Shown here one piece after another: positions 7,240 to 14,318 of a stretch of DNA of 29,276 bases. Origin of the DNA: an uncultured Duganella sp. (lineage in GTDB: Bacteria > Pseudomonadota > Gammaproteobacteria > Burkholderiales > Burkholderiaceae); the NCBI GenBank assembly GCA_946482335.1, contig CAMLRG010000057.1, forward strand, positions 1-29,276, read 5' to 3'. The notes under the pieces are model-generated. The model had not been told where the DNA came from. It made no database searches and saw nothing but the letters and a program-made list of their open reading frames with translations. The position numbers were made by a program, and so were the translations under genes. Numbering within the stretch: position 1 is the first letter of the stretch; each line of letters opens with the position of its first letter.

Positions 7240-8612
7240 TCCATCTCCTCCCCCACCGCCATCCACAGCGGCTTGACCGGCGCCTGTCCCCGCAGGCGCC
7301 CTACCTGTTCCACCGGTACGCTGGCGGCATGAGCGATGACTTCCGCCCCCGCGTGACCGCAATACCGCCCCTGGCAACGCCCCATGCCGACGCGGCACAA
7401 TGCCTTGGCACGGTTTGCCTCCAGTGCGGCCTTTCCGCTCACAGTGCGGCGCAATTCGCCCGCTGTAATCGTTTCGCAACGGCAGACGATGGCGTCGTCC
7501 GGCAGCAGCGCCGCCTGCTGCGCCGGCCACGGAAACGCTTGCGCCAGGCCCCGGCGGAAACGCTCCATGCCTGCCTGTTGCGCCCGCAGCCCCTGCAATT
7601 CGCCTTCCGCCACCGGGAGTTTGAAATCCTTCAGCACCGCCATGGCGGCCAGGCGGCCGCCAATTTCCGCGGCATCCGCACCGAGCACCTTCATGCCGTC
7701 GCCGGCCAGGTAGACGCCTGGCACCGAGCTGCGTCCATCTTCCCCGACCTCGGGCAGCCACTGGCGAGTCTCATGGTCGAAACGGAAGGTGCAACGCGCC
7801 AGGTCAGCCAACTGGGTTTCAGGGCGCAGGTGGTAACCCATGCCCACCGCATCGCATTCGAAGGAACGCTCCTTGCCGTGCCGGTCGCGGATCACCACTC
7901 CCCGCACCCCGGCGTCCGGCGAACCCTTGATTTCGACCGGCGTGATACCGGTCAGCACCGGCACGCCCGCGCGTTTCAGGTTTGCCACCAGCGCCAGGCC
8001 ATCGCGCAGAACCGCAGGGCGCGCCAGCAGTTTCGGCAACGCGGCCACGCGGCGCATGAAGGGCGAAGTGTCGAGCACGCCAGCGACCGTGGCGCCGGCC
8101 TGCACATATTGCGAAGCCACCAGGTACAGCAGCGGCCCGCTGCCGAGAAACACGACTTGCCGGCCGATCGCGCAAGCCTGCGCCTTCAAAGCAATCTGCG
8201 ACGCGCCCAGGCTGTAGGTACCTGCGTAATGCCAGCCCTTGACCGGCATCAGGCGGTCGGTCGCGCCGGCGCAAATCACCAGCGCGTCATAAGGCAGGGC
8301 CTTGTTGCGTCCGGCCTGTACGACGTACAGCTTGCGGTCGGCGATATTCCAGGCCAGCGTCTCAGGCAGGTAATCGACCTTGCCGCGCAGCGCCTCAAAG
8401 CTGCCATGGAGCGCTTGCGCCTTGCCCGCTTCCGTGCCGTACAGTTTGGCATAGGGGCGGGTGAAGTTGCCAGGCTGGCGGCGGTAGATCTGGCCCCCGC
8501 AACTGCGGTTCTCGTCGACCAGGGTCGGGCGCAGGCCGGCGGCAACCAGGGTTTCGGCGCAGCGCACGCCGGAAGGCCCGGCGCCAATGACGATTACGCG
8601 CGGTTGGGCCAT
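7236..8612 (-). CDS. FAD/[2Fe-2S] oxidoreductase, HcnB / opine-oxidase / hydroxyproline-dehydrogenase alpha-subunit type
   Basis: 458-residue subunit with an N-terminal FAD site (VIVIGAGPSGVRCAETLVAA, residues 7-26), the CGGQIYRR motif (38-45) typical of this family, and a second Rossmann-like unit (VVFLGSGPLLYLVASQY). The C-terminus is a BFD-like [2Fe-2S] domain with C377, C379, C413 and C418 (C-x-C then C-x4-C). It presumably passes electrons from the beta-subunit flavin through iron-sulphur centres. Start ATG 8612 has GGAGG 4 bases upstream and overlaps the small-subunit gene by 19 bp. HcnABC homologues occur both as hydrogen cyanide synthases acting on glycine and as opine or D-hydroxyproline dehydrogenases. 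This operon context favours a catabolic role. Confidence 0.88.
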   Translation of the reverse strand: MAQPRVIVIGAGPSGVRCAETLVAAGLRPTLVDENRSCGGQIYRRQPGNFTRPYAKLYGTEAGKAQALHGSFEALRGKVDYLPETLAWNIADRKLYVVQAGRNKALPYDALVICAGATDRLMPVKGWHYAGTYSLGASQIALKAQACAIGRQVVFLGSGPLLYLVASQYVQAGATVAGVLDTSPFMRRVAALPKLLARPAVLRDGLALVANLKRAGVPVLTGITPVEIKGSPDAGVRGVVIRDRHGKERSFECDAVGMGYHLRPETQLADLARCTFRFDHETRQWLPEVGEDGRSSVPGVYLAGDGMKVLGADAAEIGGRLAAMAVLKDFKLPVAEGELQGLRAQQAGMERFRRGLAQAFPWPAQQAALLPDDAIVCRCETITAGELRRTVSGKAALEANRAKALCRVGMGRCQGRYCGHAGAEVIAHAASVPVEQVGRLRGQAPVKPLWMAVGEEME

Positions 8613-8935
8613 GTCGCCTCCGGTTGCGCCGTTACGATATGCATGCCATCTTCCACCACGGTGGTGCAGGCGCGCAAGCGCCCGCCGCCTGCGGCCCAGA
8701 CCCAGCAATCCTGGCAGGCACCCATCAGGCAAAAGCCGGCGCGCTTGCCATCGCCGAATTCGGATGCGCGAAGGTGGCGCGCATTGTTGAGCACCGCGAC
8801 CATCAGTGTGTCGCCGGCAAGGGCTTCCACGGCGTGCCCGTCGATGACCAAGCGTACCCGCTGGCGTCCGGTTTCAGCCAGGCGTGCAAAGCGTCCGCCA
8901 CCCAAGCCGGCGCGCTGTCCTGGAATCTCAATCAT
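8594..8935 (-). CDS. (2Fe-2S)-binding small subunit, HcnA / opine-oxidase gamma type
   Basis: 113-residue ferredoxin-like protein, the third subunit of the HcnABC/opine-oxidase type complex. Cysteines C69, C74, C77 and C90 give the plant-ferredoxin-like pattern C-x4-C-x2-C-x12-C for one [2Fe-2S] cluster. The preceding VRLVIDGHAVEALAGDTLMVAVL is the usual beta-grasp start. Start ATG 8935 has AAGGAGAG about 10 bases upstream. It lies 16 bp after the racemase stop and overlaps the next gene. It relays electrons from the flavin subunits, probably to the respiratory chain (inferred from family). Confidence 0.88.
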   Translation of the reverse strand: MIEIPGQRAGLGGGRFARLAETGRQRVRLVIDGHAVEALAGDTLMVAVLNNARHLRASEFGDGKRAGFCLMGACQDCWVWAAGGGRLRACTTVVEDGMHIVTAQPEATWPNRA

Positions 8936-8951
8936 ATCCACTTCTCTCCTT

Positions 8952-9614
8952 TCAATGAATCTTCGGCGCCGCACCCGCCAGCTCCTGCATCAGCAGTGGC
9001 GGGCTTGCCAGGACCGGGCATGGCAGTTGCGCCGCGAGGGTGTCGCGCAAGTGCGCCAGCGATGCCTGGGCAAGCACCAGCACATCCACTTCCCCTGCAA
9101 TCGCCCTGGCCGCCTCAACAAGCAATGCGTCATGCCGCGCACGGTCGCCCGCCATCAGTGCCTGGTACGCCTCGGCGCGCAGCACCGTCTTGACAATGAT
9201 CTCGCGTCCTTGTTGTGCGGCATGCGCTTGCAGCAATGCGCCGCTCGGTTCCACGGTGCTGGCCGCCGTGCAGAGCAAGCCAATGCGCGTCCCGCTGCGC
9301 ACTGCTTCCGACATCATCGGGTCATCGATCTTCAGGATCGTTTGCGGTGTGAGCCGCCGCGCGATATCGACCGCCGGGGACATCGATGAACAGGTGACGA
9401 CGATCAGGTCCGGTTGCGTTTCGGCCGCCAGTACGATCTGGTCGACCACGCGCCGGTACACCAGCGCCCCAGGCGCGCCGCGCAACAGGTCTTGCAACAG
9501 GCTTTCGTTAAGGATGTGGAAGCAGTCGGCATCGGGCATTTCGGCGCGTAAGCGCGCGCGGAAATCATCGACCAGGAAACCGACGGTATGGACAAAGGCA
9601 ATGCGTTTACTCAT
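8952..9614 (-). CDS. Asp/Glu/hydantoin racemase-family protein
   Basis: 220-residue member of the Asp/Glu racemase fold family and first gene of the operon. The first catalytic-type cysteine is in IVVTCSSMSP (C75). KIDDPMMSEAVRSGTRIGLLCTA matches the conserved middle of the family. At the position of the second catalytic cysteine the sequence is DVLVLAQASLAHL, without Cys, as in a subgroup of the family whose chemistry is not a classical two-base racemisation. It may racemise or isomerise the substrate of the downstream dehydrogenase, but this is inference. Start ATG 9614 has GGGAG 8 bases upstream. A 3-codon frame, ATG-AAT-GAG-TAA (9618-9607), overlaps the start out of frame. Confidence 0.82.
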   Translation of the reverse strand: MSKRIAFVHTVGFLVDDFRARLRAEMPDADCFHILNESLLQDLLRGAPGALVYRRVVDQIVLAAETQPDLIVVTCSSMSPAVDIARRLTPQTILKIDDPMMSEAVRSGTRIGLLCTAASTVEPSGALLQAHAAQQGREIIVKTVLRAEAYQALMAGDRARHDALLVEAARAIAGEVDVLVLAQASLAHLRDTLAAQLPCPVLASPPLLMQELAGAAPKIH

Positions 9615-9650
9615 TCATGACTCTCCCGCAAGCCCCGCGCGTGCGGAGCG

Positions 9651-9687
9651 GATGAGTCATCATATTCGGAATTTGATATCATATAAT
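9651..9687. promoter_or_regulatory. Divergent promoter/operator region, racemase operon and LysR gene
   Basis: The 111-bp gap between the divergent genes holds three short symmetric elements: GATGA-G-TCATC (9651-9661), ATTC-G-GAAT (9664-9672) and TGATATCA (9674-9681). There is also a direct repeat ATCATAT (9659 and 9678). A perfect TATAAT (9682-9687) faces the LysR gene without a good -35. TATGAT on the minus strand (9665-9660) faces the racemase operon. This fits LysR autoregulation and activation of the divergent operon. Confidence 0.5.
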
Positions 9688-9725
9688 TTACATTTTCTAA
9701 CTTCATTCGGTCTCAACCGTTAATA

Positions 9726-10658
9726 ATGGATGGCCTTTCCGATTTATCGTTTTTCGCGCTCGTGGTGAAATGCGGCAGCATGGCTGCCGCCGCCCAGGAC
9801 CTGGGGGTGACGCCGCCGGCGGTCAGCAAACGCCTGGCCGCCATCGAGGCGCGGCTGCGTGTCCGCTTGCTGAACCGCACGACGCGACGGATGAGCTTGA
9901 CCCCGGAAGGCGAAACCTACCTGGCCGAAGGCGAAAGAATCGTTGCCGATCTGGAAGCGCTGGAGCAAAAGATTTCCGGTGCCAGCGTCACCCCGCAAGG
10001 CCTGCTCCGCATCAACGCCACCCTCGGTTTCGGCCGCAAGCAGCTGACACCACTGATTTCCCGCTTCGCCAGGCAGTTTCCGGCAGTCGACGTGCAGCTG
10101 CACCTGAGCGAACGCCCGGTGAACCTGGTGGAGCAGGCCTTCGATCTCGCCATACGTTTTGGCGAGCAGCCGGACGCGCGCATTACGGCGCGCAAGCTGG
10201 CGGACAACCGGCGCTTCTTGTGTGCTTCGCCGAACTACCTTGCCGCACGGGGCACGCCGCAGTCGCCGCGCGACCTGCACAACCACAGCTGCATTGTGCT
10301 GCGTGAAAACGATGAGATTTATGGAAGCTGGCACTTCACGTCCGGCACCCGGCAGGAAGCGGTCAAGGTCAGGGGACCATTGAGCAGCAACGATGGCGAG
10401 ACCGCCCTTGCCTGGGCGCTCGATGGACATGGCATTGTGTTGCGCTCGGAATGGGATGTGGCACCTTACGTGCGATCGGGGCGCCTGCGCCGGCTGCTTC
10501 CAGACTGGGCAGCGCCGCCGGCAGACATTTACATCATGTTCCCCACCAAAAGCCATTTGCAGGCCAGGACGCGTGCCATGGTCGACTTCATGCTGGACGC
10601 GTTTTCCGACAAACGGGGTAACCATCCGGCCACCGGCAATGATGCGCTGAGATGGTGA
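9726..10658 (+). CDS. LysR-family transcriptional regulator (DmlR-like)
   Basis: 310-residue LysR-type regulator. The N-terminal winged HTH covers about residues 4-62 (CGSMAAAAQDLGVTPPAVSK, RLLNRTTRRMSLTPEGETY). The C-terminal part is a periplasmic-binding-protein-like effector domain (LLRINATLGFGRKQLTPLIS, FDLAIRFGE). It is transcribed away from the racemase-dehydrogenase-OtnK-OtnC operon, the classic layout for a LysR activator and its target. It could also act on the plus-strand cluster beginning 188 bp downstream. The sequence style recalls DmlR/TtdR-type regulators of hydroxy-acid catabolism, which would suit a hydroxylated C4 inducer. That subfamily call is from memory and weak. Confidence 0.9.
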   Translation: MDGLSDLSFFALVVKCGSMAAAAQDLGVTPPAVSKRLAAIEARLRVRLLNRTTRRMSLTPEGETYLAEGERIVADLEALEQKISGASVTPQGLLRINATLGFGRKQLTPLISRFARQFPAVDVQLHLSERPVNLVEQAFDLAIRFGEQPDARITARKLADNRRFLCASPNYLAARGTPQSPRDLHNHSCIVLRENDEIYGSWHFTSGTRQEAVKVRGPLSSNDGETALAWALDGHGIVLRSEWDVAPYVRSGRLRRLLPDWAAPPADIYIMFPTKSHLQARTRAMVDFMLDAFSDKRGNHPATGNDALRW

Positions 10659-10672
10659 ACCGCCTCGATACT

Positions 10673-10701
10673 GTGCAGCACGCGCTGCGCCAAGTCTGGC
10701 G
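10673..10701 (+). other. Overlapping hairpins after the LysR gene
   Basis: Two potential stems overlap 15 bases after the LysR stop. GTGCAGC/GCTGCGC (10673-10679 with 10684-10690, one G-U pair) shares bases with CGCCA/TGGCG (10688-10692 with 10697-10701). They cannot form fully together. No T-run follows, so a simple intrinsic terminator is unlikely. The rest of the 188-bp gap shows AGATATCT (10803-10810) and the ribosome site of the next gene, and nothing else I can name. Confidence 0.3.
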
Positions 10702-10846
10702 GCTGTAGAACTGGCGAATAATGCGGTGTAGAGACGAAAGAAAGCCTTATTGTGCTAGCTGCGCCGCTTAGGCTGGCACCTTCGTTCGGGGAATGCTGAG
10801 TAAGATATCTCCAGCTTCTTCACCTCCCCTCCACGAAAGGAAAATC

Positions 10847-11518
10847 ATGAGCATCGTCTACCGGCCCAAATACATCAGCTTCGATTGCTACGGCACTTTG
10901 ACCAACTTCCAAATGGCGCCGATGGCCCGCAAGTTGTTTGCCGACCGTATCCCTGCGGAAGACATGGAACAGTTCTGCAGGGACTTCGCGACGGCCCGCC
11001 TTGACGAAGTGATGGGCGACTGGAAGCCTTACTACGAAGTGATCTTTGACTCGGTGCTGCGTACTGCGAACCGGTGGAAAATTCCATTCCACGAAGCGGA
11101 CGTGCGTGCCATCTACGATGCCGTGCCCACCTGGGGACCGCATCCGGACGTCGTTGAAGGGCTGGCGCGAATCGCCGATAAGATTCCATTGGTGATCATG
11201 TCGAACGCCATGGATCACCAGCTGGTGCATAACGTCGAAAAGCTGAAGGTTCCTTTCCATCGCGTGTTCACCGCTCAACAAGCAAAGGCCTATAAACCGC
11301 GTCATCGTGCATTCGAGTACATGATTGAAAAATTGGGCGCCAAGCCGGAAGATTTCCTGCATGTGTCGTCCAGCATGCGCTACGACCTGATGCCGGCAAA
11401 CGACATGGGCATCAAGAACAAGGTCTTCGTCAATCGTGGCCATGAGCCTGGCACGCCCTACTATGGTTACAGCGAAATCAACGATATCGGCGGATTGGCC
11501 GCCCTTGTCGGTCTCTAA
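10847..11518 (+). CDS. Haloacid dehalogenase type II-like hydrolase (HAD superfamily)
   Basis: 223-residue HAD-fold hydrolase. Motif I FDCYGTLTN has the nucleophile D13 in the D-x-Y-G-T form typical of L-2-haloacid dehalogenases rather than the DxD of phosphatases. Motif II is IMSNAM, motif III AYKPRHRAFEYM (Lys), and motif IV HVSSSMRYDLMPANDMG. 2-Haloacid dehalogenases convert 2-haloalkanoates to 2-hydroxyacids. Many homologues have other, unproven substrates, and the neighbours here suggest a 2-hydroxy- or 2-amino-acid related compound. Start ATG 10847 follows GAAAGGAAAATC. It is the first gene of the plus-strand cluster, 45 bp before the dehydratase. Confidence 0.85.
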   Translation: MSIVYRPKYISFDCYGTLTNFQMAPMARKLFADRIPAEDMEQFCRDFATARLDEVMGDWKPYYEVIFDSVLRTANRWKIPFHEADVRAIYDAVPTWGPHPDVVEGLARIADKIPLVIMSNAMDHQLVHNVEKLKVPFHRVFTAQQAKAYKPRHRAFEYMIEKLGAKPEDFLHVSSSMRYDLMPANDMGIKNKVFVNRGHEPGTPYYGYSEINDIGGLAALVGL

Positions 11519-11563
11519 AGATTGTCAGACACGCCACCAGCCTGCATATTGGAGATTGAACTG

Positions 11564-13318
11564 ATGGACAACAACGAAACTTCGCCCAAACGAACGCTGC
11601 GCAGCGCTCGCTGGTTCCGCAAAGACGACCTGCCCGGCTTTGTGCACCGCTCGACCCTGGCTGCGGCAGGGTGGAGCCGTGAAGACCTCATGACCCGCCC
11701 AGTCGTTGGGATCCTGAACACGTGGTCGGACATCAACCCGTGCAACCTCAACCTGCGCGCGCTGGCGGAGGAGGTACGCACAGGCGTGCTGGAAGCAGGT
11801 GGCATCCCGTTCGAGGTTCCGCTGATGTCAATCAGCGAAAACATCATCAAGCCGACGTCGTTCCCGTTCCGAAACCTGCTGGCGATGGAGGTGGAGGAAA
11901 CACTGCGTGGCTATCCTTTCGATGCCGTCGTCCTCCTCGGCGGCTGCGACAAGACGCAGCCGGCACTGTTGATGGGTGCGGCCAGTGCCAGGATTCCCTT
12001 CGTATTCCTCGCCAGCGGCCCGGCGACACCGCGCTCGGCGAGCGGCGGGCAGTTGGCAAACGCCACTGGCGTCTGGCGCTTGGTCGACCAGCTTCGTGCT
12101 GGCCAGTCGCAATGCGACTTCTCAACTTTCGAAAAAGATGTCATGGGCACGGTAGGCCACTGCGCCGAAATGGGCACGGCCTCGTCAATGGCGGCCCTTT
12201 GCGAGGCGCTGGGTGTGGCGCTGCCCGGCAGCAGCTTCGTGCCGGCCACTGACCGCCGCCGCAGCCATCTCGCCAGGGAGGCGGGCCGACGCTGCGTTCG
12301 CCTGGCAGACGACGGCGCCCCGCGCCCGGAAGAAATCCTCGATGCGCGCGCCTTCGACAACGCCATTACCCTCTTGTGTGCAGTGGGCGGCTCGACCAAC
12401 GCGATCATCCACCTCCTGGCACTTGCCGGCCGCGTCGGCGTTCCTTTGAGCCTGGACCGCTTCGATGAGATAGGCCGCCGCGTGCCACTCATCGCCAACG
12501 TCCAGCCAGCCGGTGAACACTTGACTGAACGGCTGATGACGGCCGGTGGCGTCCCTGCCCTGCTCAAGACACTCAAGCCGCTGCTGCACCTGGACGCACG
12601 GACGGTTGACGGGCGTACGATCGGCGAGATCATCGAGTCGGTTGAAGTTCTCGACCCCGAGGTGATACGGCCGCTGGACCAGCCCGTGAAGACCGGCGAG
12701 ACCCTGATCGTGGTGAAGGGCAATCTTGCGCCGGACGGCGCCGTGATGAAGACTTGCGCCGCCGACCCTAAGCTGTTCCGGCACCGCGGCCGCGCCGTGG
12801 TGTTCGAAGACGTGCAAACCATCGCCAACCGCATCGACGACCCCGCGCTCGATATCGATGAGAACAGCGTGCTGATTCTGCGCAATGCCGGCCCGGTGGG
12901 CGCCGCGATGCCGGAGTGGGGCATGCTGCCCCTGCCCCGTAAGCTCCTCGAGCGCGGCGTGCGCGACATGCTGCGTATCTCGGATGCGCGGATGAGTGGC
13001 ACCGCCTACGGCGCGGCCGTGCTGCACGTCTCGCCGGAAGCCGCAGTGGGCGGCCCGCTCGCCCTGGTGCGCGACGGCGACATCATCGAACTGGACGTGG
13101 CTGAGCGTCGTCTGGAACTGTGCGTCGAGCCGGAAGAGCTCGAACGCCGCCGCCAGGCGTGGCAGCCGCCAGCCCGCACGCACGCACGCGGCTACCGCAA
13201 GCTGTACGATGACCACGTCGAACAGGCGCACCGTGGATGTGACTTCGATTTCTTGCGCGGTGCCGACCAGGAGACGCTCCCTGAGGGCCTGTTCGATGGC
13301 TGGGTAGGGGGCTGGTAA
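11564..13318 (+). CDS. IlvD/Edd-family sugar-acid dehydratase
   Basis: 584-residue [2Fe-2S] dehydratase converting 2,3-dihydroxy acids to 2-oxo-3-deoxy acids. Cluster cysteines are C60 (NTWSDINPCN), C128 (GGCDKTQPA) and C200 (GTVGHCAEMGTASSM). K130, next to D129, is the lysine that is carbamylated in this family. The length and the MGTAS motif resemble pentonate (arabonate/xylonate) dehydratases more than the branched-chain enzyme IlvD or the phosphogluconate enzyme Edd. Start ATG 11564 has GGAG 9 bases upstream; a TTG at 11522 is in frame but poorer. Only 2 bp separate it from ghrA, so dehydration followed by reduction of the 2-oxoacid is a reasonable reading. Exact substrate unknown. Confidence 0.88.
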   Translation: MDNNETSPKRTLRSARWFRKDDLPGFVHRSTLAAAGWSREDLMTRPVVGILNTWSDINPCNLNLRALAEEVRTGVLEAGGIPFEVPLMSISENIIKPTSFPFRNLLAMEVEETLRGYPFDAVVLLGGCDKTQPALLMGAASARIPFVFLASGPATPRSASGGQLANATGVWRLVDQLRAGQSQCDFSTFEKDVMGTVGHCAEMGTASSMAALCEALGVALPGSSFVPATDRRRSHLAREAGRRCVRLADDGAPRPEEILDARAFDNAITLLCAVGGSTNAIIHLLALAGRVGVPLSLDRFDEIGRRVPLIANVQPAGEHLTERLMTAGGVPALLKTLKPLLHLDARTVDGRTIGEIIESVEVLDPEVIRPLDQPVKTGETLIVVKGNLAPDGAVMKTCAADPKLFRHRGRAVVFEDVQTIANRIDDPALDIDENSVLILRNAGPVGAAMPEWGMLPLPRKLLERGVRDMLRISDARMSGTAYGAAVLHVSPEAAVGGPLALVRDGDIIELDVAERRLELCVEPEELERRRQAWQPPARTHARGYRKLYDDHVEQAHRGCDFDFLRGADQETLPEGLFDGWVGGW

Positions 13319-13320
13319 TC

Positions 13321-14247
13321 ATGGCAATTCTTTATCGATCTGACGCCCCGCGGGCAGCGGCTTGGGCGAAGTACTTTTCAGCGCATGCTCCCGACCTCGA
13401 TTTCCGGGTGTGGCCCGACGCCGGAAATCTCGACGAAATTGAATACCTGATCGCCTGGCAGGCGCCGCCGGATTTGCTGGCTGCCCTGCCGCGGCTCAAG
13501 GTGCTGTTCTCCTCAGGCGCCGGGATCGATCACGTCGACTTCTCGACCGTTCCAGCGCACATTCCGATTGTCAGGATGGTCGAACCCGGCATTATCGATG
13601 GCATGGTGGAGTATGTGAGCCTGGCCGTGCTCGCCCTTCACCGCGACTTCTTTGATTATGTGGCGGCGAAAGCGGCGCGTGGCTGGGCCCCCCTGGAGGT
13701 GCCACCGGCGTCGGCGCGCTCCATCGGCGTGATGGGACTTGGCGTGCTGGGACGGGCGGTCCTCGATCGGCTCGCGGCTTATGGATTCAGGCTGCGCGGC
13801 TGGAACCGCTCGCCGCGAGACATTGATGGCGTGGAAATTTTCACCGGTGCCGACCAGCTGCAGCCTTTCCTCGCCGGCTGCGACATCCTGATCTGCCTGT
13901 TGCCGCTGACCTCGGCCACCAAAGGGATCCTGAACGCCGGGCTGTTTTCCGCGCTGCCGCGCGGCGCGGCGCTGATCAATGTGGGCCGCGGCCCGCACCT
14001 GGTCAATGCGGATCTGCTCGAAGCGCTGGATGCCGGCCAGCTATCGCGTGCGATTCTGGACGTGACCGATCCCGAGCCCCTGCCGCCGGAACACCCGCTC
14101 TGGTTGCATCCGCGGGTTTTCCTGACCCCCCATGTGGCGAGCATGACGCAGCCTGAGACCGCAGCTCCAATCCTGCTCGAGAACCTTCGCCGGCACCAGC
14201 GCAGCGAGCCGCTCAAGGATGTCATCGACCGCACCCGTGGCTATTGA
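13321..14247 (+). CDS. ghrA: Glyoxylate/hydroxypyruvate reductase A-type 2-hydroxyacid dehydrogenase
   Basis: 308-residue D-2-hydroxyacid dehydrogenase. GhrA reduces glyoxylate, hydroxypyruvate and related 2-oxoacids, preferring NADPH. The nucleotide motif is GVMGLGVLGRAV (GxGxxG about 139-144), and the catalytic triad is visible as R223 (NVGRGPHLV), E252 (DPEPLPPEHPLW) and H271 (LTPHVASMT). SSGAGIDHV and WNRSPRD are typical of the GhrA subgroup. ATG 13321 stands 2 bp after the dehydratase stop. With the transhydrogenase genes 71 bp downstream, an NADPH-dependent reduction step in the same pathway is plausible. In a general sense it could also act on glyoxylate from elsewhere. Confidence 0.88.
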   Translation: MAILYRSDAPRAAAWAKYFSAHAPDLDFRVWPDAGNLDEIEYLIAWQAPPDLLAALPRLKVLFSSGAGIDHVDFSTVPAHIPIVRMVEPGIIDGMVEYVSLAVLALHRDFFDYVAAKAARGWAPLEVPPASARSIGVMGLGVLGRAVLDRLAAYGFRLRGWNRSPRDIDGVEIFTGADQLQPFLAGCDILICLLPLTSATKGILNAGLFSALPRGAALINVGRGPHLVNADLLEALDAGQLSRAILDVTDPEPLPPEHPLWLHPRVFLTPHVASMTQPETAAPILLENLRRHQRSEPLKDVIDRTRGY

Positions 14248-14318
14248 TTGCTGGTCGACCTGTTAGCGCTAGCCTTTGCTGGGCACAGGGACATCTGACA
14301 GATAAGAAAGAGGAATTA

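Noticed and set aside
6064..8935. Hydrogen cyanide synthase (hcnABC)
   Set aside because: The subunit types match, but the same families form opine and hydroxyproline dehydrogenases, and the coupling to kinase and decarboxylase genes points to catabolism rather than cyanogenesis.
7329..9389. Open frame of about 686 codons on the plus strand
   Set aside because: Antisense to the HcnA/B-like and racemase genes, whose motifs are intact on the minus strand.
11564..13318. Dihydroxy-acid dehydratase of branched-chain amino acid synthesis (IlvD)
   Set aside because: No other ilv genes nearby, and the motifs around C128 and C200 and the catabolic neighbours fit sugar-acid dehydratases better.
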